DNA of 64,000 nucleotides from Macrostomum hystrix (Eukaryota > Platyhelminthes > Macrostomidae), in NCBI GenBank assembly GCA_950097015.1, contig CATNEN010000008.1, forward strand, positions 3,472,001-3,536,000, read 5' to 3'. The position numbers and the translations under genes were made by a program. Positions 53,409 to 63,880 of the stretch are shown here, in pieces. Position 1 is the stretch's first letter. Every line of letters starts with the position of its first letter. Below the pieces are notes generated by a model that was not told the origin of the DNA, did no database searches, and worked only from the letters and a program-made list of their open reading frames with translations.

Positions 53409-53478
53409 ACTTTTGCAGCTCCTCCTTTCGTCGATATTCGTCATATTTCTTAGCGAACTTATTATTGATTTTCAGCAT
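53409..53478 (-). CDS. KRI1: KRI1 homolog, exon 1 (start)
   Basis: The exon codes for MLKINNKFAKKYDEYRRKEE and LQK, and joins FKDRYGD in exon 2, matching the KRI1 N-terminus (family form 'LxVNxxFAxxYxxYRxxEELQxLKDRYGD'). The donor is AAGT|GTAAGC, phase 1. A good acceptor, TCATATTTAG, ends at 53489, ten bases before the ATG. In a flatworm this could be a spliced-leader addition site, making this ATG the start; otherwise a further upstream exon exists that I do not see. The six exons total 2496 nt, 831 codons plus stop, somewhat longer than the roughly 700 residues of the human protein. Confidence 0.82.
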
Positions 53479-53624
53479 AACTTCGCAGCTAAATATGAGA
53501 GTTGAGAAACCTTGTTTTAATAGCCGCACAAGACTACCTTGAAGCCAAGCTAAACTGGGTAGTCTGGAAGGTAAAGACAAGAATATTCGGAATACTAGCT
53601 GATTATAGAAACTTTAGTGGACAA

Positions 53625-54640
53625 AATAGGTGGGGTGAATCAGGGTGAGGAATGGGAAATTCAGTGGGATGAATCAGGGTGAAGAATGGGAAATTCAGTG
53701 GGATGAATCAGGGTGAGGAATGGGGAATTCAATGGGATGAATCAGGGTGAGGAACGGGAAATTCAGTGGGATGAATCAGGGTGAAGAATGGGAAATTCAG
53801 TGGGATGAATCAGGGTGAGGAATGGGGAATTCAGTGGGATGAATCAGGGTGAGAAATGGGGAATTCAGTGGGATGAATCAGGGTGAGGAATGGGAAATTC
53901 ATTTGGATGAATCAGGGTGAAGAATGGGAAATTCATTTGGATGAATCAGGGTGAGGAATGGGGAATTCAATGGGATGAATCAGGGTGAGGAATGGGAAAT
54001 TCAGTGGGATGAATCAGGGTGAGGAATGGGAAATTCATTTGGATGAATCAGGGTGAGGAATGGGAAATTCAGTGGGATGAATCAGGGTGAGGAATGGGAA
54101 ATTCAGTGGGATGAATCAGGGTGAGGAATGGGAAATTCATTTGGATGAATCAGGATGAGGAATGGGAAATTCAGTGGGATGAATCAGGGTGAGGAATGGG
54201 AAATTCAGTGGGATGAATCAGGGTGAGGAATGGGGAATTCAGTGGGATGAATCAGGGTGAGGAATGGGGAATTCAGTGGGATGAATCAGGGTGAGGAATG
54301 GGAAATTCAGTGGGATGAATCAGAGTGAGGAATGGGAAATTCAGTGGGATGAATCAGAGTGACGAATGGGAAATTCAGTGGGATGAATCAGAGTGACGAA
54401 TGGGAAATTCAGTGGGATGAATCAGGGTGAGGAATGGGAAATTCAGTGGGATGAATCAGGGTGAGGAATGGGGAATTCAGTGGGATGAATCAGGGTGAGG
54501 AATGGGGAATTCAGTGGGATGAATCAGGGTGAGGAATGGGGAATTCAGTGGGATGAATCAGGGTGAGGAATGGGAAATTCAATGGGATGAATCAGGGTGA
54601 GGAATGGGAAATTCAGTGGGATGAATCAGGGTGAGGAATG
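53625..54640. repeat. 34-bp minisatellite upstream of KRI1
   Basis: About 30 units of 34 bp with core GGGATGAATCAGGGTGAGGA, then ATGGGAAATTCA(G/T)T, occupy the KRI1 5' flank. The spacer 53490-53624 between array and exon 1 shows no clear promoter box. The unit shares GGATGAATC with the myosin intron C-D array. Confidence 0.93.
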
Positions 54641-55269
54641 GGAAGTATTGATATGTGCAGACTGTTTCTGAAGCAACAAAAACATTTAGAGTTGAAACAT
54701 TTTGTCCATCAAAATGATGTCAGGAAAAAATATTCAGAATAACCGGTCACACAAAATTATGCTTTATATTTTTACAATAAAGCTAATTATTATAAAGAAC
54801 CCACAGCTGCAGGAAATGTTTTCAACTGTTGCATATTTTTAATTGGCGACCCAAAATTGATAATATGAATACACACTTTATATTAGTTTTCTGTTTACAG
54901 AAATTCAAGGCAAAAATAAAGAAATTTAGGTAGAGAAAAAAACTGATTTTCTTAAACAATTTCTTTCGTTGTTCTTAAACCATTTGATCGATAGAAAACA
55001 CACCGTATCTTGGTAACCGGTTAGCCAAAAAATCACATAATTTAAATTTAAATTTATTAACAAAAATAGTTTAAGAATGCAGTACAATATATTTTTTAAC
55101 TTTGTGACAGTTGTTATATTGAGTGACTTTAACTTTAACAAACATTAATGCTTTCAACATTAGGCAATCTATTGACTACTAACATGAGCCATGAACAGGG
55201 TCATGGTTTGCGCCTATAAGCATGTCATTAAGATAATCTAGAATCTTTATTTGATTATCTCTAATTTAG
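54641..55269. other. AT-rich spacer between KRI1 and BTF3
   Basis: AT-rich unique sequence. A 71-codon frame on the - strand (54926-55141) has no recognisable feature and is probably chance. I see nothing else. Confidence 0.5.
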
Positions 55270-56125
55270 AGGATAATCTGAAAACCTAGATAGGTTAATC
55301 CACAACCTAGATAGGATAATCTAGAACCTATATAGGATAATCCACACACTAGATAGGATAATCCACACCCTAGATAGGATAATCCACACCCTAGATAGGA
55401 TAATCCAGAACCTAGATAAGATAATCCACACCCTAGATAGGATAATCCACACCCTAGATAGGATAATCCACAATCTTGATAAGATAATCCAGAACCTAGA
55501 TAAGATAATCCACACCCTAGATAGGATAATCCACACCCTAGATAGGATAATCTACACCCTAGATAAGATAATCCAGAACCTAGATAAGATAATCCAGAAC
55601 CTAGATAAGATAATCCACACCCTAGATAGGATAATCCACACCCTAGATAGGATAATCCAGAACCTAGATAAGATAATCCAGAACCTAGATAGGATAATCC
55701 ACACCCTAGATAGGATAATCCACAATCTAGATAGGATAATCCACACCCTAGATAGGATAATCCACACCCTAGATAGGATAATCCAGAACCTAGATAAGAT
55801 AATCCAGAACCTAGATAGGATAATCCACACCCTAGATAGGATAATCCACAATCTAGATAGGATAATCCACACCCTAGATAGGATAATCCACACCCTAGAT
55901 AGGATAATCCAGAACCTAGATAAGATAATCCACACCCTAGATAGGATAATCCACACCCTAGATAGGATAATCCAGAACCTAGATAAGATAATCCAGAACC
56001 TAGATAGGATAATCCACACCCTAGATAGGATAATCCACAATCTAGATAAGATAATCCAGAATCTAGATAGGATAATCCAGAACCTAGATGGGATAATCCA
56101 GAACCTAGATAGGATAATCCAGACT
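55270..56125. repeat. 21-bp minisatellite (GATAATCC family), downstream of BTF3
   Basis: About 40 units of 21 bp with core CCTAGATAGGATAATCCAC and an AGAACC variant. The same family recurs at 60595-61250, on the other side of BTF3 and the UQCR11-type gene. Confidence 0.93.
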
Positions 56126-56292
56126 AAATAAGGGTGCGGTTTTTGGGATAACTTTGACTGACCCTACAGTTAAAAAACACCAACAAGTGAAATAAACCAG
56201 GAAAAAAATCACTGAATTTCGAATCAACAAATACAATTGCTGAAGTTTGATAAACACAATTTTATCATCATTGTCAAATAAAGCGCTGCCGT

Positions 56293-56414
56293 TTATTCAG
56301 CCTTGGCGGCTTCGTCAAAGTTGCCAACAAGTTCGGGAACCTCGTCGTCGTCGTTGGCTGCGGCAGCGGCCTCCGCCTTGTCGATGGCCGCGCCCTCGTC
56401 CGGCTTCGGCGCAC
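56293..56414 (-). CDS. BTF3: Nascent polypeptide-associated complex beta (BTF3), exon 2
   Basis: The exon (acceptor TTTAAACAG) completes the protein with APKPDEGAAIDKAEAAAAA, then NDDDEVPELVGNFDEAAK and AE-stop. The DDDVPxLVxNFDE tail is the BTF3 signature. The stop codon TAA is embedded in AATAAA (56292-56297 on this strand), so the cleavage signal may overlap the stop. Confidence 0.95.
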
Positions 56415-56454
56415 CTGTTTAAATTAAATAAGAGGGATTTCAGAATGCGGATAT

Positions 56455-57235
56455 TGGGATCTGGTGCAGGGATGCCTGTACAGATGAGGTGCAGGGTTGC
56501 GGATGTTGGCCAGGGATGTGGTGCAGGGATGTAGTGCAGGGATGTAGTGCAGGGATGTAGTGCAGGGATGTGGTGCAGGGATGTGGTGCAGGGATAAGGT
56601 GCAGGGATGTAGTGCAGGGATGTAGTGCAGGGATGTAGTGCAGGGATGTAGTGCAGGGATGTAGTGCAGGGATGTAGTGCAGGGATGTAGTGCAGGGATG
56701 TGGTGCAGGGATGTAGTGCAGGGATGTAGTGCAGGGATGTAGTGCAGGGATGTGGTGCAGGGATAAGGTGCAGGGATGTAGTGCAGGGATGTAGTGCAGG
56801 GATGTAGTGCAGGGATGTAGTGCAGGGATGTAGTGCAGGGATGTAGTGCAGGGATGTAGTGCAGGGATGTGGTGCAGGGATGTAGTGCAGGGATGTAGTG
56901 CAGGGATGTAGTGCAGGGATGTGGTGCAGGGATAAGGTGCAAGGATGTAGTGCAGGGATGTAGTGCAGGGATGTAGTGCAGGGATGTAGTGCAGGGATGT
57001 GGTGCAGGGATAAGGTGCAAGGATGTAGTGCAGGGATGTAGTGCAGGGATGTGGTGTAGGGATGTGGTGCAGGGATGTGTAGGGATGCGGTGTATGGATG
57101 CGGTGTAGGGATGTGGTGGAGCGATGTGGTTTAGGGATGCGGTGTAGGGAGGTGGTGCAGGGATGTGATGTAGGGACGTGTTGGAAGTGATTTGGCGCAG
57201 GGATTTGGCGCAGGGATGTGGTGCAGGGATGTGGT
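56455..57235. repeat. 13-bp minisatellite in BTF3 intron
   Basis: About 60 units of the 13-mer TAGTGCAGGGATG, with TGGTGCAGGGATG and AAGGTGCAGGGAT variants, fill the intron (56415-57263). On the gene strand the array starts roughly 25 bases from the donor. A 78-bp-scale ordering of variants is visible. Three units make a 13-residue open frame, which is spurious. Confidence 0.94.
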
Positions 57236-57263
57236 GCAGGGTTGCAGCCAGAGCAGTGCTCAC

Positions 57264-57645
57264 CAAAGGCTCCAGCTCCAGTGGCAAGCCTCTTTAAGTT
57301 GGCAAAGTTCTCCGGGCCCATCTGGTTCCAGACAGTCGGCAGCAGCTCTGCGAGGCTCCTGGTCTCAGATTGGCCAGTGATGGCAAAGGTGTTGGCCTGT
57401 AGAGAGGCCTGCACCTTGGGATTATTAAAGTGAATGACCTCATTGTTATCCTTGAACATGTTGACCTCCTCAATGCCAGGAATCGAGTTAACAGCCAGCT
57501 TCTTCAGCGTGGCGGTGACCTTTCGCTCGTCAGTGCCAGTGTTCTTGTGCAGCACCTTCCTCTTGCGCCTAGCCGAACCTTTGCCGCCAATGCGAACTGA
57601 GTCCACCTGAGCTTTCAGCTTCTCAATCTTGGCCTGCCTGTCCAT
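57264..57645 (-). CDS. BTF3: Nascent polypeptide-associated complex beta (BTF3), exon 1
   Basis: NAC is a ribosome-bound dimer at the exit tunnel that shields nascent chains and controls ER targeting. This exon starts [20 protein letters not shown], then [15 protein letters not shown] (the basic ribosome-contact motif RRKxxxK), [40 protein letters not shown] and [14 protein letters not shown], the NAC domain. It ends at TTTG|GTGAGC in phase 1. With exon 2 the product is 167 residues, in the family's usual range. No other NAC subunit is in the window. Confidence 0.96.
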
Positions 57646-57784
57646 GTCTGGCTTTGTGATTAAATAGTGCGCCTTTAACTAGACCAAGAGAGTCTTTGTT
57701 AACTTTGTTATTGGAGCTGAAATAATGATCTACAGTTTAGATTTTTATGGGCGAGATAAAAACGGTAAAAATCTGTATTGCAGA

Positions 57785-58330
57785 AAGCAGAAAGTGGCAG
57801 GGCACAGGCAGAAAGTGGCAGGGCACAGGCAGAAAGTGGCAGGGCACAGGCAGAAAGTGGCAGGGCACAGGCAGAAAGTGGCAGGGCACAGGCAGAAAGT
57901 GGCAGGGCACAGGCAGAAAGTGGCAGGGCACAGGCAGAAAGTGGCAGGGCACAGGCAGAAAGTGGTAGGGCACAGGCAGAAAGTGGCAGGGCACAGGCAG
58001 AAAGTGGCAGGGCACAGGCAGAAAGTGGCAGGGCACAGGCAGAAAGTGGCAGGGCACAGGCAGAAAGTGGCAGGGCACAGACGGAAAGTGGCAGGGCACA
58101 GACGGAAAGTGGTAGGACACAGTCAGAAAGTGGCACGGCAGAGACGGAAAGTGGCATAGGATAGATGGAAAGTGGCATAGGATAGATGGAAAGTGGCATA
58201 GGATAGATGGAAAGTGGCAGGGCATAGACAAAGTGGCAAGCGGGACAGACGGAAAGTGGCAGGGGACAGACGGAAAGTGGCAAGCGGGACAGACGGAAAG
58301 TGGCAGGGGACAGAGAGAAAGTGGCAGAGA
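57785..58330. repeat. 21-bp minisatellite upstream of BTF3
   Basis: About 25 units of 21 bp with core CAGAAAGTGGCAGGGCACAG, decaying at the right end (GATAGATGGAAAGTGGCATA, GGACAGACGGAAAGTGGCAA), lie 140 bases upstream of the BTF3 start. Frames of 7-residue repeats in it are not genes. I see nothing in 58331-58583. Confidence 0.93.
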
Positions 58331-58583
58331 GGATGGTGAATACTTTCAAAATGTCGTTATCAATTTAAATGATAATAAAATACTTGCAAGACACGTTTAG
58401 CGTGGAAAGTAAATGGTTTAAAATTGTGTATTTATAGCACAGAAACTTAAAGAAACTACACTTTGGTGTAAAAGGCCCTAAAGAGCTATTTTGTAAGCAC
58501 AGATAGACACTTCAGAATGCTTTGAGCTAAATTAAAGACATTTAACGCTATAAAGTTAAAATGCAATCGTTATTCATAATCCA

Positions 58584-59491
58584 TCAGTTTTTCAGTCCTC
58601 CGTTCATCTTAGCTAGTCCAGGGTTGTCTAAAACAGTAAAACATGAAATAGGCAAATGTTAAATCAAGTCAAAAGTGTTGCTTCAAACATAAAAGTAATT
58701 AAACTAGAGTTAGAGAATCAGCTCTCATAACCTATATCACGGATGCCTGGACATGATACAACAAGCAAGCACTGACACATTCAGAATCATAGTTTGTTTC
58801 AAACAAAATTAATAAAAAACTATTACGCCAATTGAAATCTATGTAAATTCAAACAAAATTAATAAAATAATAATTATTATTACTAAACATATGACCCCAA
58901 AATATATCAGGCTGCAAGGTGTCACTCCGGCTTCAAATTTGGTTTAGTCATCATTTTATCAATCGATAGTTGCTGATGCTGTACAAAATAGTACAGATTA
59001 AACAACTTACTACTACGAGTACATACCTTGGGTAGTTAGTAGTACATGTTTCTGAAATCAAAGGAAAATAAGAAACACTTGTAAATATTATTTACAAAAA
59101 ATTAGCTACATACGTAAATAAAATTTAACAAATGAAAGTCAGATCTCATAACCTGTTTCATAGATTTGTCCTTCTGGGCCTTGAAATTCAGTAACTACGA
59201 GCTACATATATTTTATATAAATAATGAAAAAATACATATTGTTAGAAAATAATAAAACTGTAAAGAAATTAAGCAAAGAATCTCATAGAAACTATAATTA
59301 AAAACGAGTTTATAAAAAAACTTAAGACTCAATTGCCCCGACCGACAAGTTGATCAAATTTGTGTTTGTCATCATTCGAAATCATAAACAACACTATGTG
59401 AATGCAAATTAGTTATTGAATTAATAATAAGATTCGCGACACTTACCTGCTTAATAGAATGGACTCGCCAACAAAGCAGCTTAAAGCACGG
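58584..59491 (-). CDS. Candidate gene of very small exons (tentative)
   Basis: Five short segments with splice-like borders can be read in one frame: 59491-59447 (45 nt, acceptor TTTTTCAG, donor GTAAGT), 59179-59153 (27 nt), 59051-59027 (25 nt, acceptor GATTTCAG, donor GTATGT), 58746-58732 (15 nt) and 58627-58584 (44 nt, acceptor TGTTTTAG). The joined end would read LLTTQGIRDIDNPGLAKM and NGGLKN-stop. The 27-nt and 15-nt segments share an unusual donor flank, GTTATGAGA(T/G)CTGA. I do not recognise the protein and see no convincing 5' exon; 59937-59911 is a possible extra 27-nt exon. The segments could be chance splice-like motifs in AT-rich DNA. Confidence 0.3.
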
Positions 59492-59970
59492 CTGAAAAAA
59501 AATGATATTGCATATATACAAAAATTCAATAGAACAAGTAGATTTCTAAACTAATCTACTTTCCAATCAATTAACCAATAAAAGCTAAGATAGTCGAAAG
59601 CAGAAAGCAAAGACCAACAGTGAGCTTTTGTTGATGTTTTTATATTTTTATAGAAACTAAACATGGCCACACGACGTTATATATCATTTATTAGGGCCAA
59701 GTAGCAGTTTAAAGATGATTTTGCTAAGCCTATGCAATAACAATGATCTAACAAGTGACATAAGGAGGCCAGAGGTGGGGAACTTTTTACCATAGATAGG
59801 TTGGTGCTTGCTCAGTAATGATTTCAAAGCTTGGGTTTTTGTATTGATCTAAACTTAACTAATTACAATTAAAATTGGGAGTCATATTCTACTATCGCTA
59901 CTTACTTTACATAAGTAGTTAGATTAGCTAATAAAGTCTGAAATTGGTTTTTAACAGAAAAAACGATGAA

Positions 59971-60192
59971 TCACTTTAGTCGCTCCTCTTCAAGGCGATC
60001 CATTTCGGCGAACTTTCTACCATAGAATGGGATGTAGCGATTGGTGACTCGCCAGTCGCTAACGAATAGCAGCAGTATAACAGCGGAGGCTGCATAGGCG
60101 CCAACAGTGGCTGACCAATTAGAGACAGCCTCTAGGCGCCTGGGTGTGATGTACTGTGGCGCTTTCACAAACTGGCGGCCAAGGAATTTCAT
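59971..60192 (-). CDS. UQCR11: Cytochrome b-c1 complex small subunit, UQCR11/QCR10 type
   Basis: The 73-residue single-exon protein starts MKFLGRQFVKAPQYITPRRL. One hydrophobic helix (GAYAASAVILLLF, about residues 31-43) is followed by VSDWRVTNRYIPFYGRKF. The pattern 'NW..T...A......DWR....YIP...GKF' is that of the smallest complex III subunit, an inner-membrane protein with one span, at the periphery of the cytochrome bc1 complex. The C-terminal charged end (EMDRLEEERLK) is longer than in vertebrates. An acceptor-like TATCCTAG lies shortly before the start and could be a leader addition site. The assignment rests on this short pattern. Confidence 0.68.
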   Translation of the reverse strand: MKFLGRQFVKAPQYITPRRLEAVSNWSATVGAYAASAVILLLFVSDWRVTNRYIPFYGRKFAEMDRLEEERLK

Positions 60193-60594
60193 TCTTCTCT
60201 AATCCTAACTAGGATATTGGACTGGTTCACAATTGCTTAATATGTTCTGTCCTTTTTGTTTACGAATGCTCAATTAGAGCACAGCTGAAAATTTGTAATA
60301 AGGAGTTATACAAAGAAAGAAACTTAAAGAAAAGAAAGTTTAATTGAATAAGCTAATGAACGTAGCAAAACACGTTAGCGAGGATATTGACATTGGGGTA
60401 GACTATCAGCTAAGTAGTCAGGGTATACAGTTAGCTTAGTAGTATGCATTTTAATTAAAATAACTATAAGGCATATATATATTTGAACAAACAGAATTTG
60501 ATACCAAAAGCAATATCACTATAAACACAACCACCAGCTATAACCTTAAGTCACAAAGACATTGATAAGGTATTGTAAAGTATAGTAATTGAGA
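60193..60594. other. AT-rich spacer upstream of the UQCR11-type gene
   Basis: AT-rich unique sequence that would contain the promoter of the - strand gene. No clear motif stands out. Confidence 0.5.
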
Positions 60595-61250
60595 TGATAA
60601 TCCAAAACCTAGATAAAATAATATAGAACCTTGGTAGGATAATCCACAACCTAGATAGAATAATCTAGTAATCCAAAACCCAGATGGTATAATCCAGAAC
60701 CTAGATACAATAATCTAGTAATCCAAAACCCAGATGGTATAATCCAGAACCTAGATAAAATAATATAGAACCTTGGTAGGATAATCCACAACCTAGATAG
60801 AATAATCTAGTAATCCGAAACCCAGATGGTATAATCCAGAACCTAGATACAATAATCTAGAATCCAGATAAGATAATCCAGAACCTAGATATGATAATCT
60901 AACATCTAGATAAGATAATCCAGAACCTAGGTATGATAATCTAACATCTAGATAAGATAATCCAGAACCTAGATATGATAATCTAACATCTAGATACAAT
61001 AATCCAGAACCTAGATATGATAATCTAACATCTAGATAAGATAATTCAGAACCTAGATATGAAAATCTAAAATCTAGATAACACAATTCAGAACCTAGAT
61101 ATGATAATCCAGAACCTAGATATGATAATCTAACATCTAGATAACACAATTCAGAACCTAGATATGATAATCCAGAACCTAGATATGATAATCCAAAACC
61201 TAGATCGGATAATCCAGAACTTAGATACAATAATCAAGAATCCAGATTAG
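60595..61250. repeat. 21-bp minisatellite (GATAATCC family), second locus
   Basis: Degenerate units with core GATAATCCAGAACCTAGATA and an ACATCTAGATA variant. It is the same family as 55270-56125 but more diverged, with a longer repeated block at its left end (60595-60840). Confidence 0.9.
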
Positions 61251-61368
61251 ATTCGAGAATCCAGACCTCCTGCAGCCATCATTGGTGGATTGGGTTCAAG
61301 ATCAGCAAGATGCTGCGGCACTGTCAGGGCAGTTTGCCCATCACTTCAAGTTCAGCAACAGCATTTAA

Positions 61369-61701
61369 GTTAAGAGCTTTGGCAAGGATGCCGGCTGGTT
61401 GTCTGGTACTGTGGTTTCTATGGCCCAGTGCAACTATGATGTCTATGTTAGCAATAGCATTGTACAATGCCACATGCCATCATTCCATCTGCCACCATCA
61501 ACTCCAGTCCATGCCACTCAGCTAGGGCCGCTGCACCATCAATTATGTCAGCCTGAGGTTGAGCCTAGAACAGACCTGGTACCAGTGGTATCAAATGTGG
61601 CTAGTGGTATTTCCAATGCTCTGGACTTGGCATCATTGGAACCAGCAGCAGCTACTGAGCCTCTGGCCAGCTTGGTGAAGCACTACCCAGAGCAGATTTG
61701 A
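61369..61701 (+). pseudogene. Decayed retroelement integrase C-terminus
   Basis: The reading VKSFGKDAGWLSGTVVSMAQ, then CNYDVYV and QCHMPS, looks like the end of LTR-retrotransposon integrases (pattern 'VRNF..GPKWLPGTVV....Y.V.......RRHVDQ'). A stop codon precedes it in frame (61366) and no other pol sequence lies upstream, where the minisatellite ends. A remainder of 60 residues runs to a TGA at 61699. It is not close in sequence to the element in the myosin intron. Confidence 0.5.
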
Positions 61702-63855
61702 AATTGGCCAGACAGGTTGCAGCTTGAAGTTGACTGATCGATGATTTTGCACTAGTGACTGACACAATCTGAATATTCACATTTGCTGCTATTCTATACT
61801 ATTTGCTCCTACTATTATCCATTGCTATTTGTATATTTCTAGTTCTATTGCTGCTCATATTTGCATCAAACTCCCTTGAGGATGAAAATGTGAAAGCTCT
61901 GCTGCTTAAAAATATTATTACTCTTCATTAGTGCAATACTGCACATTTGAGCACATTGTCAATTTATTACTTGCCCATCCTAGCCAGTATGTACATTGAT
62001 ACTGCTCAAATAATATATGTACATTTATGCCAATGTGCAGATAAAATAATGTATATATATGTGACCCACACCATATACAAGTGCAATCGTGTACCTTTCT
62101 GACAATTCAACTACTGAGAGACTCACTCAATTCTTCACAAAATGCTGTATGTCTAATTTCCAGCTCAATAAATTATATATCCCATTGCTAAGCCTAGGCT
62201 CTTCTCTGTTAAACCTCTCAAATCCAATAATTCTAATAAATCCAATGATCTGAAACATTTCTCAAATATACATTTGTGGACACTGTGGACATTTGATATT
62301 TAACATGAAATATGCCCAAAACAAACAAATATAAAGGTAAATAATAATGATGGCTTTTTAAACTCAAGTTGCTCAACCTTTCCTCTCTTTTGTAAAAAAC
62401 TGATTTTGTCAATTGGGAGTAGTATCAACCATAACCAAGATGAATCACATTATGTCAAGCATGCCACAGCATTGTCAATGATAGCATTTAGTCAAATAAC
62501 TATTTATATACTGACATTGATATAGGATGCACGATATGATATGAAACCATACAAATAACCAAATGGTTAGCTATATAGGGGCCTAGTGACTACAAATTAC
62601 AAAATGGATATACATATGGGGACTATGATAAAAAACAAAGGAATGTTGAAGTCTCAAGAATTATTATAGGAATTGGCTTGTTAAAAGTGTTTAAATTTGA
62701 GCTTTGGGGCTGGGGCAGAATTAATTTTAATTATATGGCAGAAAAATACTTGTTTATTCTGCCCAAAAAATTTTATACATTAACTGAAAGCTGACTCACA
62801 TTTATATTTCTGCTTGTACCTTAAGTGTTTTGCACCATCTCCCATACATTAATTTCTCTTCACTTTATACTAAATAAAAAATTCAAACTAATGAGTAACC
62901 CAGAGTGTGATTTCGCATTTTGTCAACAAACTCCTTAGAAAAAATCAATTGAGTTCTGTGAATTAAATTATAGTCTAATACTTCTGTCACTAGAGAGCCA
63001 TGTCTCAGCCTAGCTGCATTTCAAATTATGCCATTTATCAAAATATCATTTTGTATACAAAATCAGGATACTAAGCTAGGCCCTACTAACTAATTCCAGT
63101 TTCTCCTAATTTGCACTTTGCAGCACTGCAAATTTAGACAAATACACAGATGCAACATGTAGGCCAACATACATATTTTGTGCAGACAATGCTTGGGCCA
63201 TGCCCATATGCCTATACCCATTTTGGCCATGTTGAAGCATTACTAGGTCTAGGTCATATGCGAGAAAATAGGTTGTCAAAAGACGTAGTTATTCTGGAAT
63301 ATAAGCCAAACTTTTTATATTGATAGCCAAAATTATTATTAATGCAATAGGCCTTTGCTAATTAGTAATAATGCATAGGGCCTAGGCCCCTACTAGCTCT
63401 ATAAAATCACTGACATAGCAGCATCCCCTAGATATGCAAGTGACACCGTCACACTCGTCTCCCTCACAAAGGTGGTTGGCAGCGCTCACGAGATATACTC
63501 ATTCCTTTAAGTGCATACCACAACACACCAATTCGAGTTGTCGTCTCCATTCGTCCGCCAGTCACAGTTACTAGAAAAATAATTAATGTCGCGACGTAAA
63601 TAATTTTCATTTTAAATAAAGATTAAGCGTGGTGCAAATCAATGCCGCTAATAAAACTAGGACAAAAATACTCCTTGGATTTTTACGCAAAAAAACATAT
63701 TTTTGTCATAAAAAGCGATTTTTTTTAGTTTTTTTGTTGTAAGTGATATACCATTTTAATTTCAATTTTATCCACACGGATCCGTGCCGATAATTTTCTG
63801 CTTATCCACACGGCAGCTTGTATGAAGAGGTGTAAAACTCTTTATATAAATATTG
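61702..63855. other. AT-rich region with no recognised gene
   Basis: The composition is AT-rich and there is no long frame, array or splice-like exon I can support. It may include the 3' LTR or remains of the decayed element at its left end, but I found no paired LTR. Confidence 0.5.
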
Positions 63856-63880
63856 TTATTATTATTATTATTATTATTAA
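63856..63880. repeat. (ATT)n microsatellite
   Basis: A short run of the trinucleotide TTA/ATT. The remaining sequence to the window end has a few ATCCAC(A/T)CGG repeats (around 63769, 63804 and 63906) but no gene I can name. Confidence 0.85.

Noticed and set aside
60300-60594. Search for a promoter or small RNA gene upstream of the UQCR11-type gene
   Set aside because: Only AT-rich sequence without a paired stem or recognisable box.
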